A stretch of 64,000 nucleotides of DNA from Roseicella aerolata. GTDB lineage: Bacteria > Pseudomonadota > Alphaproteobacteria > Acetobacterales > Acetobacteraceae. The notes below the pieces were generated by a model. The model was not told the DNA's origin. It was given only the letters and a program-made list of their open reading frames with translations, and did not search any database. The translations under genes and the position numbers were made by a program. The stretch is from NCBI RefSeq assembly GCF_020523605.1, contig NZ_JAJAQI010000011.1:79275-143274 (forward strand), in the 5' to 3' direction. Each line of letters starts with the position of its first letter. The stretch's first letter is position 1. Below, piece after piece: positions 32,850-42,210 of this stretch.

Positions 32850-33830
32850 ATGCCTAACCTGCAGAATGCCGTCGTGGTCATCACCGGTGCCTCCTCCGGC
32901 ATCGGCAAGGCCACGGCCCTCGCCTTCGCCCCCACCGGCGCCCGGCTGGTGCTGGCCGCCCGCCGCCCGGAGCCGCTGGAGGTGACGGCCGAGGCCTGCC
33001 GCCGGCAGGGCGCCGAGGCCCTGGCGGTGCCGACCGACGTGACAGACGAGGCCGCGGTGCAGGCCCTGGCCAGCGCGGCGATCGAGGCCCATGGGCGGAT
33101 CGATGTCTGGTTCAACAATGTCGGCACCGGCGTCGTCGGGCCGTACTGGGAAGCGCCGCTCGCCCTGCAGAAGAAGGTGGTCGAGGCGAATCTCTTCGGC
33201 ACGCTGCACGGCACCTATGCGGTGCTGCCGCATTTCCTGCGCCAGCGGCGCGGGGTGCTGATCAACATGGTCTCGATGGGTGGCTGGTCCCCGACGCCCT
33301 TCGCCGCGACCTATGCCGCCAGCAAGTACGGCATCCGCGGCTTCACCGCGAGCCTGCGGCAGGAGCTGACGGGCCATCCGGGCATCCATGTCTCGGCCGT
33401 CTTCCCGGCGCTGGTGGACACGCCGGGCCTGGCGCATGGCGCGAACTACTCGGGCAGGGCGATCGACCCGCCCGGCCCCTTCCTGACGCCGGAGGCGGTG
33501 GCGCAGGTCGTGGTCGGCCTTGCGCGGCGGCCGCGGGCGGAGGTGGCGGTGGGCTGGCCGGCGAGCGCGGCGCGCATCGCCTATGGCTTGGCGCCGGTGC
33601 TGACGGAACGCGGCGTGGGGGCGGCCATGCGCGCGGCGCTACGCCGTGCCCGGCCGGAGGGGCGGAGCGAGGGCGCGGTGGCGCAGCCCGTCCCGACCGG
33701 CACCGGGACGCGCAGCGGCAAGCCGGTCTGGCATGCGCGCGGGCCGAGCCTCGGCGGCCTGGCGCTCGGCGGGCTCGGCCTGCTGGCCGGCGCGGAATTG
33801 CTGGCCGGGATCCTGACGCGGCGGGGCTGA
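32850..33830 (+). CDS. SDR-family oxidoreductase with C-terminal hydrophobic segment
   Basis: A 326-residue short-chain dehydrogenase. The nucleotide motif is TGASSGIG (12-19), NNVG marks the core strand, and the catalytic set is S142 with Y155-X3-K159 in TYAASKYG. Residues beyond about 250 extend past the classical fold. They end in a glycine/leucine-rich segment (SLGGLALGGLGLLAGAELLAGIL) that could anchor the enzyme to the membrane. Substrate is unknown. A perfect hairpin follows 10 bp after the stop. Confidence 0.85.
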   Translation: MPNLQNAVVVITGASSGIGKATALAFAPTGARLVLAARRPEPLEVTAEACRRQGAEALAVPTDVTDEAAVQALASAAIEAHGRIDVWFNNVGTGVVGPYWEAPLALQKKVVEANLFGTLHGTYAVLPHFLRQRRGVLINMVSMGGWSPTPFAATYAASKYGIRGFTASLRQELTGHPGIHVSAVFPALVDTPGLAHGANYSGRAIDPPGPFLTPEAVAQVVVGLARRPRAEVAVGWPASAARIAYGLAPVLTERGVGAAMRAALRRARPEGRSEGAVAQPVPTGTGTRSGKPVWHARGPSLGGLALGGLGLLAGAELLAGILTRRG

Positions 33831-33839
33831 TACTTGGCG

Positions 33840-33863
33840 CATGACAGGCTGATGCCTGTCATG
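33840..33863 (+). terminator. Perfect hairpin after the SDR gene
   Basis: CATGACAGG pairs perfectly with CCTGTCATG around CTGATG. It lies 10 bp after the stop codon and is a good terminator candidate despite lacking a T-run. Confidence 0.5.
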
Positions 33864-33889
33864 CCCCGAACGCCGGCGGCCCTCCGGGC

Positions 33890-33962
33890 CTTGGCTGCGC
33901 GGCACTGGCCGCGGCGCGCCTTCGCGCGCTCGGCCCGCTCCGCCGGCCGCAGGTCGGGACTT
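33890..33962 (+). repeat. Multi-hairpin intergenic repeat, partial copy 3
   Basis: From CTTGGCTGCGCGGC onwards this matches the second half of the copies at 1792-1911 and 54734-54858. The stems CGCGGC-ACTG-GCCGCG, GCGCG-6 nt-CGCGC and CGGCC-8 or 9 nt-GGCCG correspond in order to three stems in the full copies. The first half is not recognisable. Confidence 0.6.
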
Positions 33963-34080
33963 CACCGGCCCACTATGAAGCGGGCCGGGCCATTGCGGGC
34001 GATCCAGGCCTGGCAGGTTTCCAGGCCGGGCGATCGCAGGCTAGCCTCCTCCCCGCACAGAAGACCGCAGGAGGAAACGC

Positions 34081-34896
34081 ATGGGCCAGGTCCAGGGCAA
34101 GGTCGTGCTCGTCACCGGCGCGGCGGCGGGCATCGGCGCCGCCATCGCCACCACCCTGGGACGGGAGGGGGCGAAGGTCGTCCTCACCGATCTCGACGAT
34201 GCGCGCGGGGAGGATGTGGCGCAGTCCATCCGCGCTGCCGGGGGAGAGGCGCTCTACCTGCACCAGGACGTGACCGAGGAGGCGCGCTGGGCCGAGGTGA
34301 TGGGTGAGATCGACCGGCGCTTCGGCCGCCTCGACGTGCTGGTGGCCAATGCCGGCATCGCCATCATCGTTCCCATCATCGAGATGACGCTGGAGCAGTG
34401 GCGCAAGCAGACCGCGGTGAATGTCGATGGCGTGTTCCTGTCCGCCAAGCACGGCATCCCGCTGATGCGGAAATCGGGCCCAGGGAAGCCAAGCCCTGGC
34501 GGCTCGATCGTCATGATCTCCTCGGTCGCCGGGCTGCGCGGCTCGGCCGGGTTGGCAGGCTACTCGGCCACCAAGGGGGCGGTGCGGCTGTTTGCCAAAT
34601 CCGTCGCGCTGGAATGCGCCGGGGCGCGGGACAACATCCGCTGCAACAGCATCCATCCCGGCATCATCGGCACCGAGATCTGGGAGAAGATGCCCGGCGA
34701 GCGGCGCAACGCCCCGATCGACGCGAATGCCGTGGCGGCGGCGACAGTGCCAACCGGCCAACTCGGCACGCCGCAGGACGTGGCGAATGCGGTGCTGTTC
34801 CTCGCCTCCGACGCGTCCAGCTACATCAACGGCTCGGAGATCGTGGTGGATGCCGGGCTGATGGCCGGGCGCGTCGGGAACCTGGCGGCGCAGTAG
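34081..34896 (+). CDS. SDR-family oxidoreductase
   Basis: A 271-residue classical short-chain dehydrogenase. TGAAAGIG (12-19) binds the cofactor, VLVANAG is the core strand, and the catalytic residues are S147/S148 and Y161-X3-K165 in YSATKGA. Asp at the end of strand 2 (VVLTDLDD) favours NAD(H). GGAGGAAACGC before the ATG is a strong ribosome site. It converges on an aldolase gene with six bases between stops. An oxidised or reduced hydroxyacid is a plausible substrate, but this is inference from the neighbour. Confidence 0.87.
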   Translation: MGQVQGKVVLVTGAAAGIGAAIATTLGREGAKVVLTDLDDARGEDVAQSIRAAGGEALYLHQDVTEEARWAEVMGEIDRRFGRLDVLVANAGIAIIVPIIEMTLEQWRKQTAVNVDGVFLSAKHGIPLMRKSGPGKPSPGGSIVMISSVAGLRGSAGLAGYSATKGAVRLFAKSVALECAGARDNIRCNSIHPGIIGTEIWEKMPGERRNAPIDANAVAAATVPTGQLGTPQDVANAVLFLASDASSYINGSEIVVDAGLMAGRVGNLAAQ

Positions 34897-34902
34897 CGCC
34901 GC

Positions 34903-35679
34903 TCATCCGCTGGCCATGCGGCGGAGGCCGGCGACGCCCTCCGCCAGCGCCTGCTGCATCAGCCAGGCATCGCCGCCCCAGGCGATGAGGCGGAAGCCGT
35001 CCTTCAGCGCCTGGCGCGCCTCCGCCTCCCCCGTCACCAGCCGGCCCAGCCCCTTGCCGTGCAGCTTCGCCGCCACGCAGATCCGCCGCGTCGCCTCCCG
35101 GAAGCTCGGGTGGTCGAACTGGCCGGGGATGCCGAGAGAGGCGGAGAGGTCGAAATGGCCGAGCCAGAGGGCATCGACGCCCGGCAGGGAAGCGATCGCC
35201 TCGGCATTCTCCACCCCCTCCGCCGTCTCGATCATCAGGATCAGCACGGTGCGGTCATTGGCCGCCGCCAGGGCCTCGGCCGGCGGGGCGGTGCGGTAGT
35301 TGTCATGCGCGATCCGCAGCGCCACGCCGCGGCGGCCGAGCGGGGGGTATTTCAGGGCGGCCACCGCGGCCTTCGCGGTCTCGATGCTGCCGACCAGCGG
35401 CAGCATCACCCCTTCCGCGCCCACATCGGCGATGCGGGCGATGTCATGCGCGTCCCGCGAGGGGATGCGCACCAGGGTCGGGATGCCGCCGGCCTCCAGG
35501 AAGCGGAGGCCGGATTTCACCGTCTCCACCGAGAAGCCGCTATGCTCCATGTCCAGGAAGGCGAAGTCGCAGCCGGCGCCGGCCAGGATATGGCCGATGC
35601 CCGGGGTGACGAATTCCACGAGGAAGGTGCCCGCCGCCAGCTCGCCCGAACGGACCATCCGCTTCAGTGATTTGACCAT
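34903..35679 (-). CDS. HpcH/HpaI-type aldolase
   Basis: A 258-residue class II pyruvate aldolase. LDMEHSGFSVE, LVRIPSRDA, GAEGVMLPLV and IETAEGVENAEAIASLPGVDALWLGHFDLSASLG are family segments; the last holds the metal-binding Glu and Asp. The family splits 2-keto-4-hydroxy acids such as the product of homoprotocatechuate cleavage into pyruvate and an aldehyde. I chose 35679, with AAGGGGAT upstream, over an ATG eight codons earlier. It may belong to aromatic-acid breakdown, in keeping with other genes in the window. Confidence 0.85.
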   Translation of the reverse strand: MVKSLKRMVRSGELAAGTFLVEFVTPGIGHILAGAGCDFAFLDMEHSGFSVETVKSGLRFLEAGGIPTLVRIPSRDAHDIARIADVGAEGVMLPLVGSIETAKAAVAALKYPPLGRRGVALRIAHDNYRTAPPAEALAAANDRTVLILMIETAEGVENAEAIASLPGVDALWLGHFDLSASLGIPGQFDHPSFREATRRICVAAKLHGKGLGRLVTGEAEARQALKDGFRLIAWGGDAWLMQQALAEGVAGLRRMASG

Positions 35680-35796
35680 CCCGATCCCCTTTTTTCGCGG
35701 CATTGATTGTGGAATAGCCGCCGCCGGCCGGCATTTGCTCCTATCCTCCCATCATGCCTTACTGAAGGGGAAGTCCACGGGGGAAGACATCCACTG

Positions 35797-38664
35797 ATGC
35801 CGGAAGCGCCGACGCCGACGCGCCTGCAACCGCCACCCGATCCGCGTGTCGACTATTCCGTCCCTGTCGGCGACACGGTGAAGACCACCACCTGCTACAT
35901 GTGCGCCTGCCGCTGCGGCATCCGGGTGCACCTGAAGGACGGCCGGATCCGCTATATCGAGGGCAATCCGGACCACCCGGTGAACCGCGGCGTGATCTGC
36001 GGCAAGGGCAGCGCCGGCATCATGACGCAGTATGCGCCGGCGCGGCTGAGCAGCCCCCTGCTGCGCGTCGGCGAACGCGGGTCCGGCGAGTTCAGGGAGA
36101 TCTCCTGGGCGGAGGCGATGGACATCGCCACCGGCTGGCTGAAGGCGGTGCGGGAGACGGCGCCGGAGAGGCTCGCCTTCTTCACCGGCCGCGACCAGAG
36201 CCAGAGCCTGACCGGCTTCTGGGCCGCGCAATTCGGCACGCCGAATTTCGCCGCGCATGGCGGGTTCTGCTCGGTCAACATGGCGGCCGGCGGGCTCTAT
36301 TCCATCGGCGGCAGCTTCTGGGAGTTCGGCGAGCCGGACTGGGACAAGTGCAAATATGTCCTCATGTTCGGCGTGGCCGAGGACCATGACAGCAACCCGA
36401 TCAAGCTCGGCCTGTCGCGGGTGAAGGCGCGCGGCGCCAAGTTCGTCTCGGTGAATCCGGTGCGGACGGGCTACTCGGCGGTGGCGGACGAATGGGTCGG
36501 CATCCGCCCCGGCACGGACGGGCTCTTCGTGCTGGCGCTGGTGCATGAGCTGCTGCGCAACGACAAGGTCGATCTCGACTTCCTCGCCCGCTACACCAAT
36601 GCCGCCTGGCTGGTGGTGCGCAACCCCGGCGGGGCGGATGACGGGCTGTTTGCCCGCGACGGGAATGGCGCGCCCCTGGCCTGGGACCGGACGCGCGGGG
36701 CGATGGATGCCAAGGCCGCCGACCTCTCCCCGGTGATGGTGGGGGATTACACCCTGCCGGATGGCCGCAAGGCCCAGCCGGTCTTCCACCTGCTGGCCGA
36801 GCGCTATCTCTCGCCCGAATACGCGCCGGAGGCGGTGGCGGAGCGCTGCGGCATCGAGGCCGCGCGCATCCGCCGCATCGCGGCCGAGATCGCGCAGGTG
36901 GCCTTCGAGCAGCCGCTGGTGCTGGACCAGCCCTGGACCGATGTGTGGGGGCGCCGGCATGAGCAGACCATCGGCCGCCCGGTCGCCTTCCATGCGATGC
37001 GGGGAATCTCCGCGCACAGCAACGGCTTCCATTCCTGCCGCGCGCTGCACCTGCTGCAGATGCTGCTGGGCGCCGTCGATACCCCCGGCTCCTGGCGCTA
37101 CAAGTCGCCCTTCCCGCGGCCGATCCCGCCGGGCCCGCCGCCGGCCGGCAAGGGTGCAAAGCCGAACACGCCGCTCACGGGCAACATCCTCTCCTTCCCG
37201 CAGGGGCCGGACGACCTGCTGGTGGACGATGCCGGGAGCCCCTTGCGCATCGACAAGGCCTTCTCCTGGGAAGCGCCGCTCGCCCTGCATGGGATGATGC
37301 ACACCGTCATCGGCAATGCCGGGGCGGGCGATCCCTATCCGATCGACACGCTGTTCATGTTCATGGCCAACATGGCCTGGAACAGCGCCATGAACCCGGG
37401 CGAGGTGATCCGTATCCTGACGGAGAAGCGCCCGGACGGCGAATACGTCATCCCGCATGTCATCTACTCGGATGCGTACTTCTCCGAGACGGTGCCCTAT
37501 GCCGACCTGATCCTGCCGGACACCACCTATCTCGAGCGCTGGGACTGCATCTCGGTGCTCGACCGGCCGATCGGCGGCGCGCATGGCGCGGGCGACGCCA
37601 TCCGCCAGCCGGTCATTCAACCGGACCGGGACGTGCGTCCCTTCCAGGAAGTGCTGATCGAACTCGGCGCCCGGCTCGGCCTGCCGGCCTTCGTGAAGGA
37701 GGACGGCAGCCCGCGCTTCAAGGACTATCCGGACTACATCGTGAATCACCAGCGCGCCCCGGGCGTCGGGCCGCTGGCCGGCTTCCGCGGCACGGATGGC
37801 AGCAAGAAGGGCGTCGGCGAGCCGAACCCGGACCAGCTCCAGCGCTACATCGACAATGGCTGCTTCTGGCGCGACCACCTGCCGCCGGAGCAGCACTGGT
37901 ACAAGCACGCCAACCAGGCCTATCTGGACGGCGCCAAGGCCATGGGGTTCATCCCGAAGCCCGAGCAGGTGGTGCTGCAGCTCTGGTCCGAGCCCTTGCA
38001 GAAATTCCGCCTCGCCGCCGAGGGCCATGGCGAGCGGCAACCACCCGATCACTTGCGGGAGCGCGTGCGCACCTATTGCGACCCGCTGCCGATCTGGTAC
38101 CCGCCGCTCGAGCAGCAGGGCGCCGATCTCGGCCGCTTCGACCTCTCGGCCGTGACGCAGCGGCCGATGGCGATGTACCATTCCTGGGGCTCCATGAATG
38201 CCTGGCTGCGGCAGATCCATGGATCGAACAAGCTCTACATGGCCCGCAGCCGCGCCGAGGCGATGGGCCTCGCCCAGGATGACTGGGTCTGGGTCGAGAG
38301 CCGCAACGGCCGCCTGAAATGCCAGGTCTCGCTGATGGAGGGGGTGAACCCCGACACGGTCTGGACCTGGAACGCCATAGGCAAGCGCGCCGGCGCCTGG
38401 GGCCTGACGGAGGACAGCCCGGAGGCGGTGCGCGGCTTCCTGCTGAACCACGTCATCAGCGAATGGCTGCCGGCGCAGGAAGGCTTCCGCGCCGCCAATG
38501 CCGACCCGGTGACGGGCCAAGCCGCCTGGTACGACCTCCGTGTGCGCGTCACGAAGGCGGATGGCCCCGGCGTGACCGAACCCCATTTCTCGACGCTCAA
38601 GGACCGCCCGGGCGCACCGCCGCGCCCGGAGGTCCTGGCCTACAACGCGAAGTCCCCCGCATGA
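35797..38664 (+). CDS. soeA: Molybdopterin oxidoreductase, SoeA-like sulfite dehydrogenase subunit
   Basis: A 955-residue DMSO-reductase-family enzyme. The N-terminal [4Fe-4S] cysteines are C33, C36, C40 and C68 (CX2CX3CX27C). The probable molybdenum ligand is C158 in HGGFCSVNM. Later segments SNPIKLGLSRVKARGAKFVSVNPVRTGYS and DLILPDTTYLERWD bind the bis-MGD cofactor. There is no Tat signal, so the subunit faces the cytoplasm, as described for SoeA of Allochromatium vinosum. It is followed by an iron-sulfur subunit (ATGA overlap) and a DmsC-like anchor, the soeABC order. The complex should oxidise sulfite to sulfate and pass electrons to quinone. Related enzymes act on polysulfide, thiosulfate or nitrate, so the substrate is inferred. 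Confidence 0.8.
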   Translation: MPEAPTPTRLQPPPDPRVDYSVPVGDTVKTTTCYMCACRCGIRVHLKDGRIRYIEGNPDHPVNRGVICGKGSAGIMTQYAPARLSSPLLRVGERGSGEFREISWAEAMDIATGWLKAVRETAPERLAFFTGRDQSQSLTGFWAAQFGTPNFAAHGGFCSVNMAAGGLYSIGGSFWEFGEPDWDKCKYVLMFGVAEDHDSNPIKLGLSRVKARGAKFVSVNPVRTGYSAVADEWVGIRPGTDGLFVLALVHELLRNDKVDLDFLARYTNAAWLVVRNPGGADDGLFARDGNGAPLAWDRTRGAMDAKAADLSPVMVGDYTLPDGRKAQPVFHLLAERYLSPEYAPEAVAERCGIEAARIRRIAAEIAQVAFEQPLVLDQPWTDVWGRRHEQTIGRPVAFHAMRGISAHSNGFHSCRALHLLQMLLGAVDTPGSWRYKSPFPRPIPPGPPPAGKGAKPNTPLTGNILSFPQGPDDLLVDDAGSPLRIDKAFSWEAPLALHGMMHTVIGNAGAGDPYPIDTLFMFMANMAWNSAMNPGEVIRILTEKRPDGEYVIPHVIYSDAYFSETVPYADLILPDTTYLERWDCISVLDRPIGGAHGAGDAIRQPVIQPDRDVRPFQEVLIELGARLGLPAFVKEDGSPRFKDYPDYIVNHQRAPGVGPLAGFRGTDGSKKGVGEPNPDQLQRYIDNGCFWRDHLPPEQHWYKHANQAYLDGAKAMGFIPKPEQVVLQLWSEPLQKFRLAAEGHGERQPPDHLRERVRTYCDPLPIWYPPLEQQGADLGRFDLSAVTQRPMAMYHSWGSMNAWLRQIHGSNKLYMARSRAEAMGLAQDDWVWVESRNGRLKCQVSLMEGVNPDTVWTWNAIGKRAGAWGLTEDSPEAVRGFLLNHVISEWLPAQEGFRAANADPVTGQAAWYDLRVRVTKADGPGVTEPHFSTLKDRPGAPPRPEVLAYNAKSPA

Positions 38665-39404
38665 CCTGCCTTCCGGACCCGGTCCCGGGCGCCAAGAAGC
38701 TCGGCCTCGTCATCGATCTCGACACCTGCGTCGGCTGCCAGGGCTGCGCGACCAGTTGCAAGGAGTGGAACGCCTCCGGCCACTCCGCACCGCTGCCGGA
38801 CTACAAGCCCTATTCGGCGGGCGCCGAGGGCGTGTGGTTCAACCGCGTCCACAGCTACGAGGCCGGCGAGGGCGCGGCGGGCCGCACGGTCCACTTCCCC
38901 CGCTCCTGCCTGCATTGCGAGAACGCGGCCTGCGTCACCGTCTGCCCGACCGGCGCCAGCTACAAGCGCGCCGAGGACGGCATCGTCCTCGTCAACCATG
39001 ACACCTGCATCGGCTGCGGGTTGTGCGCCTGGGCCTGCCCCTATGGCGCGCGGGAGATGGACGAGGACCAGGGGGTGATGAAGAAATGCACCCTCTGCGT
39101 GGACCGCATCTACAACGAGACGATCCCCGAGGCGCAGCGCCAACCCGCCTGCGTCCTCGCCTGCCCGACCAAGGCGCGGCATTTCGGCGACCTCGGCGAC
39201 CCGGACAGCGCCGTCAGCCGGCTGGTGGCGGAACGCGGCGGCCAGCCGCTGATGCCGGAGCTCGGCTACAAGCCGGTCAACAGCTACCTGCCGCCGCGCC
39301 GCAGGCCGGACCAGGTGCCGGTCGAGGACGCGCCGACCCAGATGGATATCAAGAACCCCGTCCTGCGCTGGATGGACCGGGTGCTGAGCCGCGCCGAGGG
39401 TTGA
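38661..39404 (+). CDS. soeB: Four-cluster iron-sulfur subunit, SoeB-like
   Basis: A 247-residue ferredoxin-like electron-transfer subunit. Cysteine groups CVGCQGCATSC, CLHCENAACVTVCP, CIGCGLCAWACP and CTLCVDR with CVLACP can hold four [4Fe-4S] clusters, as in DmsB and SoeB. It carries electrons from the molybdenum subunit to the membrane anchor. It has no signal peptide, in keeping with a cytoplasmic complex. Its ATG overlaps the soeA stop, and the anchor gene begins eight bases after its own stop. Confidence 0.85.
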   Translation: MTCLPDPVPGAKKLGLVIDLDTCVGCQGCATSCKEWNASGHSAPLPDYKPYSAGAEGVWFNRVHSYEAGEGAAGRTVHFPRSCLHCENAACVTVCPTGASYKRAEDGIVLVNHDTCIGCGLCAWACPYGAREMDEDQGVMKKCTLCVDRIYNETIPEAQRQPACVLACPTKARHFGDLGDPDSAVSRLVAERGGQPLMPELGYKPVNSYLPPRRRPDQVPVEDAPTQMDIKNPVLRWMDRVLSRAEG

Positions 39405-39411
39405 GCCGGAC

Positions 39412-40341
39412 ATGAACCCCGCCCCCTCCATCGTCTTCTTCACCACCGCCTCGGGCGCCGGCTATGGCTTGCTCTTCTGGCTCGGCCTGCTGCGGCCCGT
39501 CGGGCTGCTGCCGCAGGCGCCGGAATTCGCGCTGGCCTGCCTCGCGCTCGCGCTGGTGCTGGTCACCGCCGGTCTCGCCTCCTCGCTGCTGCATCTCGGC
39601 AATCCGCAGCGGGCCTGGCGGGCGCTGACGCAATGGCGCTCCTCCTGGCTGTCGCGGGAGGGGGTGGCGGCGGTCGCCACCTACATCCCCGCCGGGCTGT
39701 TCGGCCTCGCGCTGCTGGCGGACCAGCCGGGCCTCGCCACCCTCGCCGGGCTGCTCGCGGCGGTCGGGGCTGCGGCGACGGTCTGGTGCACGGGGATGAT
39801 CTACGCTTCCCTCAGGCCCATCCCGCAATGGCACCATCCGCTGGTGGCGCCGGGCTACCTGCTGCTCTCGGCCTATACCGGCATGGCGCTGCTGGCCGCC
39901 GTCTCGGCCCTCGGCGGCGTGGTCGGCGGCCTGGCCGGCCTCATCGTCATGCTCGGCATCGCCGGGGTGGTCCTGAAGCTCGCCTACTGGAACAGGATCG
40001 ACGGGATGCGGCCTGCGGCGACGGCCGAGAGCGCGACCAGCCTCGGCTTCATCGGCAAGGTCCGCACCCTCGACCCGCCGCATACCGAGACGAACTACCT
40101 GCTGCGGGAGATGGGCTTCCGCGTCGCCCGCAAGCACGCGGCCAGGCTGCGCCGCATCGCGCTGGTGGCGGGCTTCGGCCTGCCGGTCCTGCTCGCCCTC
40201 CTCGCCTCGCTGTCCGGCGGCGTCGCGCCGCTGGCGCTGATGCTGGCGGCGCTGCTGGCCCTCGCCGGCATGCTGGTGGAGCGCTGGCTGATGTTCGCGG
40301 AAGCCACGCATACCGTCGCGCTCTACTACCGGGGTTCCTGA
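39412..40341 (+). CDS. soeC: DmsC-like membrane anchor, SoeC-like
   Basis: A 309-residue membrane protein with about eight hydrophobic helices, of the DmsC/SoeC anchor family. SLLHLGNPQRAWRALTQWRSSWLSREGV is a typical family stretch, with the Arg-Glu and His residues near the quinone site. WHHPLVAPGYLLLSAYTGMALL follows in a later helix. It ties SoeAB to the inner membrane and exchanges electrons with quinone. It is the last gene of the operon; a ClC channel gene converges with nine bases between. Confidence 0.85.
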   Translation: MNPAPSIVFFTTASGAGYGLLFWLGLLRPVGLLPQAPEFALACLALALVLVTAGLASSLLHLGNPQRAWRALTQWRSSWLSREGVAAVATYIPAGLFGLALLADQPGLATLAGLLAAVGAAATVWCTGMIYASLRPIPQWHHPLVAPGYLLLSAYTGMALLAAVSALGGVVGGLAGLIVMLGIAGVVLKLAYWNRIDGMRPAATAESATSLGFIGKVRTLDPPHTETNYLLREMGFRVARKHAARLRRIALVAGFGLPVLLALLASLSGGVAPLALMLAALLALAGMLVERWLMFAEATHTVALYYRGS

Positions 40342-40350
40342 ACGCCCCGC

Positions 40351-42132
40351 TCAGGCCGGTCCGATCCCCGTCTCCTCCTGCCGGCGCTTGTCGATCTCCT
40401 CGCCATAGCGCCGCAGCAGATGCGCCTCGGTCAGCAGGCCGAGGACGCGCTTCTCCGGCCCGTCCACCACCGCCAGCGCCTCGGCCTCCGCCGCCTCGAA
40501 CAGCGCCATGGCGTTCTTCGCATTGGTTCCGGGCAGCAGCACGCGGTCGCGGTGGCGGGCCAGCTCGGCCAGCGTCGCGGTCTCGGGCGGCGCCGCATGC
40601 GCCTCGGGCACCGAGACGATGCCGGCATAGCGCCCTGCCTCGTCGAGCAGCACCACCTGCGCGGTCGCGCCCAGCGGCACGGCCTGGCGGAAGGCGGCCA
40701 GTTCCATGGTCGCGGGCAGGCTGCGCGGGTCCCGCCGCATCAGCCGCCCCGCCGTCAGGTCGTTGATCCAGCCCACGTCATGCGCGCTGCGGATGGCCTC
40801 GCCGCGCAGGTGGAAGCGCCAGGTGGCGAAGGAATAGCCGAAGAGCCGCCGCACGATCAGCCCCGCCACCGCGACGGCCGCCAGCACCAGCCCCGTCACC
40901 GCCAGGCTGCCCGTCGTCTCCAGCGTCAGGAAGGTCATGGCCAGCGGCGCGCCGATGACGGCGGCGCCGAAGGCGCTCATGCCCACCAGCGACAGGATCA
41001 GCGGGTCCGGCCCCGGCGGCAGCACCATCGCCACCAGCCCCGCGAAGAGCTTGCCGCCCAGCGCGCCGATCAGCAGGGAGGCAAAGAACAGCCCGCCGCG
41101 GAAGCCGCTGGCGACCGAGATGAGGGAGGCGAGCGCCTTGACCAGCATCAGCAGCAGCACGAGGCGCGCTGGCGTTTCCGTGACGAAGGCCAGGTGCAGC
41201 GCGCCATGCCCGGCCGAGAGCGCGACGGTCGAGACCGTCGCCAGCCCGCCGACGCAGAGCCCGCCGAGCATCAGCCGCAGGGCGCCGGAGGGAATGGCCC
41301 GGGCCAGCAGCCGCTCGGTCACCGCCAGGCCGCGCATCAGCAGGATGGCCGAGAAGCCGCAGAGCACGCCGACCAGGAGCGCGAGCGGGTAGAGCTCATT
41401 GTCCACCGGGCCGGTGGCGAGCGTCTCCACCGCATAGCCCTTCACCTCCAGCGCCCGCGCCACCAGCACGGCGCAGACGGCGGAGGCCACCACGGGGAAG
41501 AGCGCGCCGATGCTGTAGCCGCCGATCACCAGTTCGAAGGCGTAGAAGGCGCCGGTCAGCGGCGCGTCGAAGGCGGCGGCGATCGCGCCCGCCGTGCCGG
41601 CGCCGACCAGCACGCGCAGGTCGCCCCGCCGCAGCGCGAAGAAGAGGCCGAGCTTCGAGGCGAGCCCGCCGCCCGCCTGGGCATAGCCTGCCTCCAGCCC
41701 CACCGAGGCGCCGACGCCGTTGGAGAGGATGGTCTGCGCCCCGACCACGGCGGCATCGGTGAGCGACAGGCGCCCGCCATGCAGCGCATTGGCCTCGATC
41801 GGATCCACCGGCGCCTTGGGCCGCCAGCGCTTCAGCAGCCGGTTGAGGCCGTAGAGCGCGAGGCCACCGAGGGCCGGCACCAGCAGCAGCCGCCAGTCCG
41901 GGATGTAGCCTGCGGCGGAGAGGCGCATCCCGGGTGGGATGCCGAAGAGCAGCGCGTGCAGCCCATGCGCCGCCATGCCCATGCCCCAGGCCAGCAGCCC
42001 GACCGCGGCGCCGGTGAGCGCGGCGAGCAGGACGATCGCCACCTCGCTGGTGCGCACCAGGCTGCGCAGCGCCGCGGCCCGGCGGAGTTGGCGAAGGAGG
42101 AATTGGACAGGTCGGTGGAGCAAGGCGGGCAT
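40351..42132 (-). CDS. ClC-type chloride channel/antiporter with CBS domains
   Basis: A 593-residue protein. A ClC membrane domain (about residues 10-440) is followed by a paired CBS region (about 460-590). The selectivity-filter segments appear as GVGASVGLEAGYAQAGG (GxxxGxE form), GAGTAGAIAAAFDAPLTGAFYAFE and GFRGGLFFASLLIGALGG. CBS domains bind adenine nucleotides and gate transport. Soluble-domain motifs include GRLMRRDPRSLPATMELAAF. I chose the ATG at 42132; 57 codons further upstream are in frame but overlap strong hairpins and look non-coding. It should move chloride, or another anion, across the inner membrane. Confidence 0.82.
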   Translation of the reverse strand: MPALLHRPVQFLLRQLRRAAALRSLVRTSEVAIVLLAALTGAAVGLLAWGMGMAAHGLHALLFGIPPGMRLSAAGYIPDWRLLLVPALGGLALYGLNRLLKRWRPKAPVDPIEANALHGGRLSLTDAAVVGAQTILSNGVGASVGLEAGYAQAGGGLASKLGLFFALRRGDLRVLVGAGTAGAIAAAFDAPLTGAFYAFELVIGGYSIGALFPVVASAVCAVLVARALEVKGYAVETLATGPVDNELYPLALLVGVLCGFSAILLMRGLAVTERLLARAIPSGALRLMLGGLCVGGLATVSTVALSAGHGALHLAFVTETPARLVLLLMLVKALASLISVASGFRGGLFFASLLIGALGGKLFAGLVAMVLPPGPDPLILSLVGMSAFGAAVIGAPLAMTFLTLETTGSLAVTGLVLAAVAVAGLIVRRLFGYSFATWRFHLRGEAIRSAHDVGWINDLTAGRLMRRDPRSLPATMELAAFRQAVPLGATAQVVLLDEAGRYAGIVSVPEAHAAPPETATLAELARHRDRVLLPGTNAKNAMALFEAAEAEALAVVDGPEKRVLGLLTEAHLLRRYGEEIDKRRQEETGIGPA

Positions 42133-42210
42133 GCGCCCGCCTGCTTGCCGCAGCGGCGCCGCGGTGGCGAAACACCTTCCGGTGGCCGGCACCACCCGGC
42201 CCTGCCTCGG

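Noticed and set aside
35752..38586. A 944-codon minus-strand frame opposite soeA
   Set aside because: It mirrors soeA codon by codon and lacks any recognisable motif; a high-GC artefact.
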